In this document: piece by piece, positions 20,902 to 32,093 of the stretch | How positions within the stretch are numbered: the stretch's first letter is position 1 | Layout of the letters: each line of letters opens with the position of its first letter | NCBI GenBank assembly: GCA_036874045.1 | Contig: CM072339.1 | Location: 12,345,501 to 12,409,500, forward strand | Direction of reading: 5' to 3' | Source: Cymodocea nodosa | Lineage: Eukaryota > Streptophyta > Magnoliopsida > Alismatales > Cymodoceaceae | DNA: 64,000 nt | Program-made: the position numbers and the translations under genes | Notes under the pieces: model-generated | Told to the model about the DNA's origin: nothing | The model's database searches: none | What the model saw: the letters and a program-made list of their open reading frames with translations, nothing else

Positions 20902-23900
20902 ATGGATAATTCTGAAATCTTAGTTATGACTGAAGGACAAACCACTAATCGTCCTCCTATGTTCGAAGGTAGCAATTATGGCTACTAGAAATATAGGATG
21001 AAAGTATTCTTTCAGTCAATCAATTTCAAATTATGGCATATAATTAGCAATCCTATAGTGTTAGTTACGACTCCATATGATACTTGGACTTTTGATGAAA
21101 AGGAGAGAATGACACTGAATGCTAAAGGTTTAAACATCTTATTTTGTGCTTTATCTCATGATCAATTTAATAAAGTTTCTAAATATCAAACTGCATATGA
21201 GATATGGCATGCATTAAAAGTTGCCAACGAAGGTACTAATCAGGTCAAGGAATCTAAGATCAATATGTTAGTACATAAATATGAGCTTTTTAAAATGCAC
21301 GAAAATGAATGTATCTCTAACATGTTTTCCTGTTTTCTTGAGATTGTAAATTCATTAAAATCTTTAGGCAAGAAATTCGAGGAAAAAGACTTTGTAAGAA
21401 AGATCCTTAGATCTTTAACTAAAATTTGGGCTCAAAAGACAACATCTATTGAAGAGTCCAAAGACTTAAATACATATACTCTTGATGATCTCATAGGAAA
21501 TCTAACAGCCTATGAAGTACAACATTTAGATCCAAAAGAGAAAAATCCTAGAAGGGATCTAGCTTTTGAGGCTGATAAAGTCTCAGAAGTCATTAGTGAT
21601 TCTAACGAAGATTTATTGTTGTTGACCAAAAAATTTAGAAACCTGTTAAAGAAATGCAGGAACTTCAAGTCAGCAAAGACATCTGGAGATATGGAGAAGA
21701 AGACATTCACAAAAGACAAAAGTATATGCTACAAGTGCAATAGGTTGGGTCACTTTCAAACTGATTGTCCTCTCAACAAAGATAACAAGAATTTGAGGAG
21801 GAATTTCAAGAATAATAAATTCAGAAAGAGAAGGGCACTTAAAGTGACATGGGATGACTCTTCAGCTTCACAAAGTGAAGAAACAAAGGATTCAACATCA
21901 GACAATGAATCCTCGTCAACATTAGATTCAGAAGAAAATCTAGCAAATGTATGCTTTATGGCAAAATGTAGTGAGGTACACAAATCAAAATGGATAATGG
22001 ACAGTGGAGCATCCAGCCACATGACTGGAGATATACGATTACTTACAGAAATAACAAAGACCAAGAACGGACAAGTTACCTTTGGAAATAAAAGCAAAAC
22101 AAATATCCTTGGGTATGGCAAGGTTCAGGTAACTAAGAAATGTTTTATAAATGATGTTTTATTAGTTGAAAACTTAGGTTTTAATTTATTGAGTGTTCCT
22201 GTTTTAATGAAGATTTACAGAGTAATTTTTGAAAAAGATTCCTGTAAAATTATGGACATGACTACAAACGAAATTTTATTCACTACATACAAGAAAGGAT
22301 CTGTTTGTATTCTAAATTTGCCTTCTAATATTATTAAAGACAATGCTTGCTTAATTGCAAAATCGGATGAAGTCATTTTATGGCATAGAAGGTTAGGACA
22401 CTTAAACTTAAAATTATTACAAAAGCTGTCTAAAAAGAATCTAGTTAGAGGTTTACCTAGTATTAAGTACTCGAAAGAGTTTATGTGTGATGCGTGTCAA
22501 CTAGGTAAATTACATAAAACATCCTTTAAAAGCTTAAATGAAATAGCAAGCAAAAGAGTATTAAAACTAGTGCATATGGATTTATTTGGACCTACTAGAA
22601 CAACTAGTCTAGGAGGTAAACATTATGCTTTTGTACTAGTTGATGACTATTCTAGATTTACTTGGGTCTATTTTCTAGCTAATAAAACTGAAGTTTTTGA
22701 AATATTTAAGATATTCTGTAATAAAGTTCAGAATGAGCAAAATGTTAAAATTCAAAAACATAGGAGTGATCATGGTACAGAATTTGATAATGATCAAATG
22801 GACACCTTTTGTGAAGAATTAGGCATAGATCATAAGTACTCATTTCCAAGAGCTCATTCACAAAATGAGATAGTAGAACGTAAGAATAGATCACTTCAGG
22901 AAATGTCCAAAACCATGTTAAATGAGAATAAGTTACCCCTTTTTCTTTGAGTAGAAGCAATTCATATAGCATGCTATGTTATAAATAGAGTACATCTAAG
23001 ACCAATTTTAGATAAAACTCCTTATGAGATATGATATAACAGGGTTCCCAAAATAAGTTATTTAAAACCCTTTGGCTGTAAGTGTTTTATTTTAAACACT
23101 AAGGAACGAAGAGATAAATTTAAAGCCAAATCAGATGATGGGATTTTTGTTGGTTATTCCATTAGAAGTAAAGCATATAAAGTTTATAATAAATCAACAA
23201 AAACCATTGAGGAAACCCTGCATGTGAAATTTCATGAAAATTCTCATTTAGATTTAAGACATGCTGAAAACTTTGATTCAGAAATTCTCCCAGAAATAGT
23301 ACCAAATGATGTTGACAAAGAAATTGATAGATTATCTGACAGAATAAGAAATCTAAGTTTGAATGATGAAAATTTAGAAGAAAATAATGTCATACCTATA
23401 GAAAATATGGAACAACATAGAAATTGGCGTTATGCTTCATCTCATTCTATTGATCAAATAATAGGCGATCCTAATCAAGGACTTAGGACTAGGTCATCAG
23501 TAGTCAACATATGTGGTGCTTATTCATTTGTTTCTTTACTAGAACCTAAGAAAATTGAAGATGCCTTAGAAGATGAATTTTGGTATTTAGCTATGCAAGA
23601 TGAGCTAAATCAATTTATAAGAAATGAGGTATGGGATCTAGTTCCACCACCTGAAAATCAATCCATAATAGGAACAAGGTGGGTATTTAGAAACAAAGTA
23701 GATCAAGATGGACATATAGTTAAAAATAAAGCTAGATTAGTTGCTCAAGGTTACAAGCAAGAGGAAGGAATTGACTATGATGAAACATTTGCTCCTATTG
23801 CGACTAGAATCAATACGAATTTTGTTAGCATATGCTTGTTATATGGATTTCAAATTATATCAAATGGATGTTAAGACTACTTTTTTAAATGGATATATAA

Positions 23901-25073
23901 AAGAAGAAGTGTATGTAAAACAACCTCTCAGGTTTTGAAGATTCAAAACATCCCGAGTATGTTTACAAGCTTAAGAAGGCACTATATGGCCTTAAACAAG
24001 CTCCTAGGTCTTGGTATAAAAGATTATATAAATTTCTTATGGAAAAAGTGTATTCTATGGGAAAGGCAGATCACACTCTTTTTATCAAGAAGATCAAAAA
24101 AGATATATTAGTAGTTCAAATCTATGTAGATGACATCATATTTGGAGCAATAAATGATAAATTAGTTGAGTCCTTTTCGAAAGACATGACTAATCAATTT
24201 GAAATGAGTATGATGGGTGAACTATCATTTTTCCTAGGCTTACAAATTAAGCAATTAGATTAGGGTACTTTTATTTCACAAGAAAAATATACTAAAGATT
24301 TATTAAAGAGGTTTGGTTTAGACAACACTAAAACAAAGAATACACCAATGAGTACTATCACCAAGTTGGATGAAGATGACTCTAGAAAAACTGTAGATGT
24401 AAAATAATATAGAAGTATGATTGGTTCATTATTCTATTTAACAGCTAGCCGACTAGATATTATGTTTAGTGTGTGTACTTGTGTTAGATATCAATCAAAT
24501 CCTAAGGAATCACACCTACTTGCTGTTAAACAAATTTTTAAATATCTATTAGGAACCATCAATTTCGGACTGTTTTACTTTAAGCACAGTTCTTTAAACT
24601 TAGTAGGTTATAGTGATGCTGATTTCGAAGGATGTTAGTTTGAAAGAAAAAGCACCAATGGCACTTGTCAATTGTTAGGTAATTCTTTAGTGTCATGGTT
24701 TAGCAAAAAGCAAAATTGTGTAGCATTATCTACAACTAAAGCTGAATATATAGCTACTGCACTTTGCTGTGCTCAAATCCTATGGATCAGACAAACCTTA
24801 AAAGATTTTAATTTAGACTATGAACCAACTAAGATTTTCTGTGATAGTAGTTCTACAATAAGTTTATCTAAAAATCCTGTCTTACATTCACGAGCAAAAC
24901 ATATAAAAGTTCGACATCATTTTCTAAAGGATAATGTTATAAAAGGAAAAATAGTATTAAATTTTGTTCCTACCACAAAACAATTAGCAGATCTATTTAC
25001 AAAACCCTTAGATGAAAATACATTCTCAAAATTACGATTAGAACTTGGTATCTATAGGTTATTTGATATTTAA
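20902..25073 (+). pseudogene. CoA gag-pol polyprotein (copia type), broken
   Basis: Gag starts at ATG 20902 and has a stop at 20986 (NYGY then TAG where Trp is usual). The open piece 20998-22950 (650 aa) holds the gag helices, the CCHC knuckle CYKCNRLGHFQTDC, protease WIMDSGASSHMTG, the pre-integrase HRRLGHLN with CxxC, and integrase with MDLFGP, SDHGTEF and the catalytic Glu in NEIVERKNR. TGA stops at 22948 and 23031 replace probable Trp codons. RT begins near 23520; frameshifts near 23805 and 23930 and stops at 24260, 24405 and 24636 break it. The catalytic YVDDIIFG, RNase H YSDADFEG and the end FTKPLDENTF are readable. Gag and pol share one frame, as usual for copia. Confidence 0.92.
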
Positions 25074-26179
25074 TGGTCATGTTCATTGTATTTTGGTTTG
25101 TTATAAGGTAGTTTTAGAATTTAATGTCTTTATTATTAAAAAACAAAACAAAACAAAACAACATATCTATTTTTGAATTACAATTTTCTAGTAGTTAAGA
25201 ATTTATGAAATTTTGATTTTTATTGAAGTCAATTTATTTAAGAAAAATTTAGAAAAGATTACTTAAGGAAAAGTTAAATTGATTCAATGTGAGTGCCAAC
25301 TATATTTTTGTTACTTATGTATATGTTATTACAGAGATTTTAATAGGAAAATACATAGGAAGTATGTACTTTTTATTAAAGGAAAGTTAATAACATTCTG
25401 TTAGAAAAATTAAGTCTTGCGGTTGCCTCTAATTTAATTTACTATCTTATTTTATTTTTGTTTATTTTTTGTCTGTAATTACTTGAGTAATTAAGTCCGT
25501 TGGGGGATCTTAAACCCTAGTCACTTAAACCAACTGGTTTGGGATGTGCTGATTGAAAACTCATTTTGCAAGTAATTCAGATTATATTTAAAAAAAATAA
25601 AAAATTACCTGTTCTCACTTGTCATTGAGTAACTAATTATCTTTCCCCTAAGCAAGGGATTATGATCATGTAAAAAGATGATATTGTGGGAGGTAATACA
25701 TAAAATATATATATATGAATATAAAAAAAAAAGAAAAAAAGGGGGCAATGTACTCAAGCTTAATTTATCTTTCAAGGTGTTATAACAATCCTGACATAAT
25801 TTGTGCATATAATCATTGTTATTTTTGTTATTATCTACTCTTTACACATAATGTACGATATTTATTTGTCTTAAGTTGTGTACGCATTATTGAAATCTTT
25901 TAAGTTTTTGTAGGTATATCTCTATGAATTATCTTTTGTAAACTGAATAAGATAAAAGCCAGAAAGTCTAAATTGTTAACTCTACTACTTATTTCTGTAT
26001 TTCATTCAAATTAAAAAAAAAGAAAAAAAAAAGGAGAGACTCAAATCTATTTAAGGCTTAGCATCCTCTTTAAGTAAGCTATTTAACCTTTTTAAGCCAA
26101 CTCTACTTAGGGCTTGGTAACCTAGATTAAGTACGCCATAGATTCTTTACACTACATTTATGTAAGGGGAGCAATTTCT
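25074..26179 (+). other. CoA spacer after pol, no gene
   Basis: AT-rich with AAAAC repeats (25139-25160) and an AT microsatellite (25700-25715). Purine tracts occur at 25737-25745 and 26168. No coding frame recognised. Confidence 0.7.
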
Positions 26180-27094
26180 CGTATAATAATTCATAACTTT
26201 TGAACTATTATATGTTTTCATGAAAGAATCTACATAATTTCAGGAAATACACCTTAATTAAGTATATTTCTAAACTATCGGTGACTTGCAGGTATCTTAA
26301 TTCTTAAGTATCCAAATTTTCTATTGTTTCGGCAAGTTATATTACAAGTATCGGACAATTGTGTTTTAAAACGTTCAATAGACTACTTTATTATTTCCTG
26401 AAGTACAAGTGTCGAAACCATAATACATGACTTAAGTGGATTTTCGGTAAGTTATCTGTAACTCTCCGAAATGCATCTAGGCATCGAAAAGTTAGATTTG
26501 TAACTATCCGAAACATCTCTTTATTATAAAACTACTTAAGTACATGTGTCGTGATCTGGACGATTGACTTAAGTTATCTTCGAAAGGTTATCTGTAACTC
26601 TCCGAAATGCACCTAAGCATCGGATAGTTAGGTTTATAAGTCTCCGAAACTTTCTAAACACCTTAAGTTCAAATTGTGCACATGTTGGATTTCACTACTT
26701 TATAATGTCTCAATTGAAACTCGAACAGTTATGTTTAAATCTTCGACTTTTCACACCTATTCCTTCGAGAAACTCAAACAGTTATCATAAGTCTTCGAGT
26801 TTTCTCACTTTTTCACTTAGCCTGAAGTTATTTTCTTTATATGCATAGTTACGCTAAGTATTCTGCAATTGTTGGTTGTAAAACTTGTACAGTTATTGCA
26901 ACCACTCGAGTTATTTATCGATAACGGATCTTATATTTATGATTTCAATGATTGAATCCGTTTATCCGTTTCTAAACTCGGAGAGTTATGAATGTTTTCC
27001 TAAAAACCTTTCGTGTTTCTACCTTGGTAAAACCCTATCTTCACAATCTTTCCTTCCATTAAGTTCTACAGTGCAAAGCGAAGATTAATCAACA
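26180..27094 (+). promoter_or_regulatory. Promoter-like block upstream of the CoA 3' ORF, homologous to the Gy LTR U3
   Basis: It contains at least eight pairs of GAGTTA/TAACT motifs linked to CGGA/CCGA (for example GTAACTCTCCGAAATGCATC, twice). A section of about 135 bases is duplicated (about 26440-26510 and 26575-26645). The telo-box AAACCCTA is at 27030-27037, 58 bases before the ATG, and a TATATTTAT stretch is near 26930. Read on the opposite strand, 38545-38890 in the Gy LTR matches 26180-26690 along its length, including ACTTAAGTGGATTTTCGGT. Promoter role inferred; homology visible by eye. Confidence 0.55.
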
Positions 27095-29686
27095 ATGTCA
27101 GGATGTGGTAGAATGACCAAAGTGCAGAAAAGAGAGCTAGAACTTCAGAAAATGCAAAATGAAATCAACGACATCTATTCAAGGTACACTTTTTCAAATG
27201 AAATACTGCAAGAAATTAGAAAAGTTGTTCAAGATGAGAAAAATTTCTGTTGGAAATTTATTCGAAATTATGCTGAAACACAGTTTAGACTAAAACAGAC
27301 TAAACTTTCTGCATTGCATTTATGGAAAAGAAATTTACAACCTAACCATGCGGTTGTAAGTTCTGGACATGTACCAGAGACATCGATACAATCTATCACT
27401 TATTATGGAAAGAAGTGGGAACCAATGATCGAAAATGCAAACAAGGAATTACAATCCTTGTATTCCCCACATTATTTTCCCCTAGCTGTTTTAGATGATA
27501 TTAAACAGTATATTGATGAACAAAAAACTGCCATTAGCAAAATGAGTCTTCGAAGTGAAGGACAAAGAGATTATCAACTCAAAATGGCAGAGGTGGAGAG
27601 CTTAAAACTCTATATTCCATTATTACCACCTAGGCATCATGGTGAAGGACCATCAAGACAACAGGTGCCTTTAACAGGAGAAATTAAGACAATTTTAGAA
27701 CATCCTGAACATCCTGAAACACTGTAGACATATAGTCGGACAAAGAAAAAGACAATTAAATATTTTGGACTAACTGTAGGTGTACAAGGAATATTGCAGC
27801 AAAAAGAAGAATAAGTTAAAATTGGAAAACTATGTTCCATTGCAGAAGCTGGACAAACATTTTTGTCAGGAATCCCAGCAGATGTGACAAATATTGGCTT
27901 ACAAGCATATACTCTAAGGTATTGTGTCACATTAGTGCATAATGTATCTTTTAATACAATGGACAGTTTTTCACACAATGCTGCAAGCACACATTCTTTT
28001 CCTACGGAAAGTGAGAATGTAGGAAATTTTGATGATATATATACAGATGATATCAAATTTGATGATATTATTGATGACATAGACACTAAGTCTATGAATT
28101 TTGAAGATATTTCATCTGAAGAGGAATGTACAGATATTCTTCCTCTTACTGTATCTCGAACAGAGACTTTTGAATTTTGGTACAATTGCTTATACTACAC
28201 TTTATATGTATGGTTATGTCTGTTACAATATATCATATACTTGTTGATAAATGTATATAATCAACAACATACACAGTTACAAATAGAATATGATACTACC
28301 AATGTCTCACATATACAAATATCAGAAATACAGGATGATTCTATTCCACAGACAGATATAGAACATTCTTTCATATAGAGACAGTTGTATAGATCACATA
28401 TAGATATACAGGTTGTTGATATACAGATTGTTATAGAGACTGTTGCTACTGAAATGTTTCTAGAAGAACAAACAGAAGAAATTCAGTAGATTATTGATAC
28501 GATAATAATAGATATTTCAGACATTTATACAAGTTTTGATAGAAATTCCACCAGTTCTGAAAGATCTGACAATATAGATGCTGCTGACAATATTGAAACA
28601 AGTCCTAGATCAAAACATCATGATAGGAAAATACCTAATCCTGAACAGAGTTTAGATGCAAATACACTATTATGGTTCAGAAATAATTCCTGTTATGACA
28701 AATTTCAGACATATAAAACTTTTACAGTTTTATATTCAAGACCAGTTAAGTTTGAAGGGATGACACACATACGTGAACTATTTGAATTTCAAGGCTTGTT
28801 GACTCTACTTCCACAATAGCTAGGCCATCTTGCTATACCCGAACTTCTCAATTGTTTTTACTCAAACTTAATAGTGGAAGAAGGTATTCCTGTTTCTAAT
28901 ATACAAGAAAATGACATATATTTAACTCCAGATTTACTTCATCAGGTACTTGGTCTGAAAAATGAAGGAGTTAAATTATCAGAAAGAAAACAGGTTTATC
29001 GATTGGGATGGGACATTACAAGTTTAGCCAAAGATCCAACTGCCAACAAACCATTGACATTACTAAATGACTTAAATGGTCAAGCATGTTTTATTGCAAA
29101 AATATTGCATGCTACATTGTTTCAGAGGTTTGGTCATGGGGCAGAAGTTGGTAGATGTTGTCTTTATGCTACATACGCATTAATCAACCATATACAGGTG
29201 AACTGGTATGATATTTTTGTTTCTCATATCTTACATTTGCAGAGTAAATTATTTTATGGTGATACAATTTTGAGAATTGTGGCAAGTCAAATAGATATTA
29301 CACCTTGGCCACAGAAAAGATTAAAGTCACGATCTTTCTTTGCAAAGGAACTCCAAAAATACCAAGCGGTAGATACACCTATCCTCAAACGACAACAACA
29401 ACAGGTTTGGCAAACATAGTAACAATCCACAGAATTTACAGAAACACAGCAACATACAGATATACAACAAGATATACATACAGATATACAATAAGGTATA
29501 CATAGAGAAATACATACAGGTATAGATATAGACATACATACTTAATTTTTACAGCAACCATCACAAGTTTCTCAAAATGATTTAGATCAGGCATTACTTG
29601 ATCAGATAAACAGAGTTAGTACAGATATTGCAAAGAAAATTTCAGATACCCTAATCGATATTTTTCGAAGACAAAGAGACTTGTGA
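27095..29686 (+). pseudogene. CoA 3' ORF: 864-codon frame, plant-transposon-protein-like, with stops but no frameshift
   Basis: One frame from ATG 27095 to TGA 29684-29686. Residues 1-210: helical, charged (KRELELQKMQNEI) with the linker GEGPSRQ. About 355-385: a hydrophobic stretch (LYYTLYVWLCLLQYIIYLL) that could span a membrane. About 530-775: the conserved domain with RELFEFQGLLTLL, LLNCFYSNL, LTPDLLHQVLGLKNE, FIAKILHATLFQRFGH, CLYATYALINHIQVNW, SKLFYGD. A Q-rich tail follows, then a helix ending DIFRRQRDL. In-frame stops lie near 27725, 27811, 28376, 28487, 28817, 29417, 29489 and 29541. The function is unknown. The position recalls env-like ORFs of Sireviruses, but the main domain is shared with CoC, which shows no membrane segment that I noticed. 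Confidence 0.8.
29425..29545 (+). repeat. ACATACAGATATACA-type degenerate tandem repeat
   Basis: Short units of CAGATATACA / CATACAGGTATAGA fill the linker between the conserved domain and the last helix of the CoA 3' ORF. In the other CoA copy (about 60340-60470) the same place is a CAA/CAG run encoding glutamines. Confidence 0.75.
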
Positions 29687-29912
29687 TTATACAAATTATG
29701 TATTTCATGATTTATTTTTTTGTAATTTGTAACCAAAACCATTATGTAAACTATTTACTGATTTTAATGTTACATGATTATTTTTTACAGTTTATGATAT
29801 TAAACAGTTTTTGCTTAATCCATAAATCCTATGTATGGTTGACACTATCATTTTGATTAATATATACTTAGTAAGATATCCTTCCTTACATTTATAAAAC
29901 TTAACTTCCTAA

Positions 29913-30012
29913 AGGGGGAGAAAATAGTTTGTTTACTTTTTTATAATGCCAAAAAGGGGGAGATATAAATTATGTGACTTATTAGGTTTTGACATCATCA
30001 AAAAGGGGGAGA
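29913..30012 (+). other. Multiple polypurine tracts of CoA
   Basis: Three tracts: AAAGGGGGAGAAAA near 29913, AAAAAGGGGGAGA near 29953 and AAAAAGGGGGAGAT ending at 30013, next to the LTR. Multiple PPTs are a known Sirevirus trait. Confidence 0.85.
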
Positions 30013-30013
30013 T

Positions 30014-30525
30014 TGTTAGGTATTTAATTTTGATGATGTATGCTTTATTAACGTATTTAAATAAGTCTACATAATATTCTCTAAGTATATTTCTCTAAGT
30101 ATAATAGTTAACAGATTATCGGAAAGTTTCATTTTTATGTCGGATAAATTAAATATTTTCGAAGAGCTAGATTTGCAATAGTTAAACTTTTGGATAGTTA
30201 ACGTTTCATTTTTGTCGAATACTTTATGTTAAAAACTCGTATAGTTAAGTTATCTACACGTGTGTTTTTAATGTTTTAAGTTGTCACGTGTTTTCCATGT
30301 ACGTTCGGTAATGAAAAATCGAATAGTTAGATAACTGTTCGAGTTTTTTATACGCATGGATAGATAACTGTTCGAGTTTTATAAAAGGACTAACGAACAG
30401 ATAAGTTTCTTTGTTTAGTCACATGTTTTGCAAGTGCAAAAACACAGAGTTAAAGGATAAGTGTTCGAGTTTTGACAAGAGTTAAAGGATAAATGTTCGA
30501 CTAAATCGAAGACTTAGAAGATAAC
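30014..30525 (+). mobile_element. CoA 3' LTR, truncated
   Basis: TGTTAGGTATTTAATTTTGA and the next 500 bases match the 5' LTR, with a 14-base tandem duplication at 30077-30104 absent from the 5' LTR. It breaks off at AGAAGATA (about 30525) and continues as CoB LTR sequence. The U5 end is missing. Confidence 0.88.
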
Positions 30526-30527
30526 TT

Positions 30528-32041
30528 TGATAATGCAAAAATTAGTGTAAGGAAACAAATTGTATTTCACAGTTAAGACAGCTCAGCAAAAGATCAAAAG
30601 GCAGATAAACAGATGCAAGTAGTTCCAGAATTTGCTGCTATAAAGCTACAAGAAAATCGGATAGTTACCAAGCCTAAGTATCTGGAAGAAAGTTAATCTT
30701 TGGTAAGTTACAGGCTTAAGTATTCGAAGAGTCTATTTAATGCAACAAAAACATCATCGGATAATTAGAAGTATAACTATCCAAAATTATAAGGCCTTCG
30801 GAGAGTTGTGAAAGATAGTTGGTTGAATGATTGGAGAGTTATGGAGTTAACTATCTGGAAGTTCAAGAAATATAGAAAGTTAGGAAAGCCAACTATCCAA
30901 AACTTAAGTTAGTGAATTTCCCACATGCAGAAATTCAAAATAGAAGCTTAAAGAATTTTTCGGAGAGTTAGAAAGCTAACTATCTGAAAAACAAGAAGTT
31001 TCGGATAGTAACCTTCCGAAACTTAAGTTATTCTATTATGCATGTGTAGAAATAAGAAGACAGTTGTCGAAAGCTTAGAAGAAGAAAATCGAAGAGTTAC
31101 TGTAGCTAACTATCCGATAGTTGGAAAATTTCGGTGAGTTACAATTGCAAAGTATCCAAACTTTAAATACTTCACGTGTATGACTTAAATTCTCACGTGA
31201 CTTAGACCAAAAGAACTTAAGTGGATTTTCAGTGAGGTACGACTATTCCTCGGAGAGTTACACAGGTAACTATCCGAAAATCAAAGGGAATCAAAAGGTT
31301 ACAAACTAGACAGTATATAGAATGGTAACTTACTATTTTTGGACTATATACATAGCAAGTATAGTAGAATAAATTCATTGAAGAGAAAATGTGATTGTTG
31401 GGCTTACAAGTATTTATACAAACAGACCATTCAATATTCAGTAGAGCTTACAAGTGAGACTATAGATACAATCACATACAGAGATACAATATACATTGTA
31501 GATCAATTACTAATACAGAAAAAAAGGTCAATTCAGATTGACTACAACAAAGAATCGATTGAAAGCTAGATTTACAAGAAGATTCTTAAAGCTCTCCATG
31601 TACTAAAAGTTTGATCCAAGAATGATCATTTGGTTTGTGGCTTCAACCTTAAAGCTTCATTAGTTGTTGGTTTGAGTTTCGACCTGAAAACTTAAGAGGT
31701 TGGTTTTCTGGAGTTTATACTTGAAAACTTCTAAGTATTGGTTAGAGCTACGACATGAAAGCTCAAGTGGTTGGTTCTTGCTTCGACCTAAAAGTAAGTG
31801 TGTAAGTGTTGAAACACTTAGTGAAGCCTAAGTGATCCTTGGGGGTGGACTAGCCAAGTTGGTGAACTACCTAAAATTCCCTTGTGTTTCTTATTTATAT
31901 TTTCGTTGTGCATGTTTTATATATCTATTTAATACTTGTGTTAGCTATTTATTCAAATTGGTTAATTAAGTTAGTAAAAGTTTTAAAACTACACTTAGAC
32001 ACCATTCACACCCCCTCTGGTGAAGCCATACGTTCCTAACA
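30528..32041 (+). mobile_element. CoB array LTR1 (lacks its first ~15 bases)
   Basis: It begins at TTTGATAATGCAAAAATT (full LTRs begin TGTTAGGACCCTAGTATTTTG) and ends CCTAACA at 32041. U3 is filled with pairs such as TCGGAGAGTTA ... TAACTATCCGAAA and CACGTG motifs. Confidence 0.85.
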
Positions 32042-32043
32042 AT

Positions 32044-32055
32044 TGGTATCAGAGC
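32044..32055 (+). other. CoB primer-binding site
   Basis: TGGTATCAGAGC, a perfect initiator tRNA-Met complement, 2 bases after LTR1. Confidence 0.92.
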
Positions 32056-32093
32056 AAGTTGATCTCTTTTTATAGATTTAACCATCTGAGATC

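Larger units (their letters stand above)
19597..30525 (+). mobile_element. CoA: nearly complete Sirevirus-like copia element with 3' ORF
   Basis: Order: 5' LTR 19597-20797, PBS, gag-pol 20902-25073, spacer, promoter-like block, 3' ORF 27095-29686, three purine tracts, 3' LTR from 30014, cut at 30525. Copia domain order (protease, integrase, RT, RNase H), an initiator tRNA-Met PBS, multiple PPTs, and LTRs rich in palindromes agree with Sireviruses. It inserted into CoC2 at AGTAG. The end of the 3' LTR and the second TSD are lost at the junction with the CoB array. Confidence 0.88.

Noticed and set aside
29287..29539. Reverse frames rich in Cys/Ile/Tyr over the ACATACAGATATACA repeat
   Set aside because: Antisense shadows of a simple repeat inside the CoA 3' ORF. 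No homology or start context.
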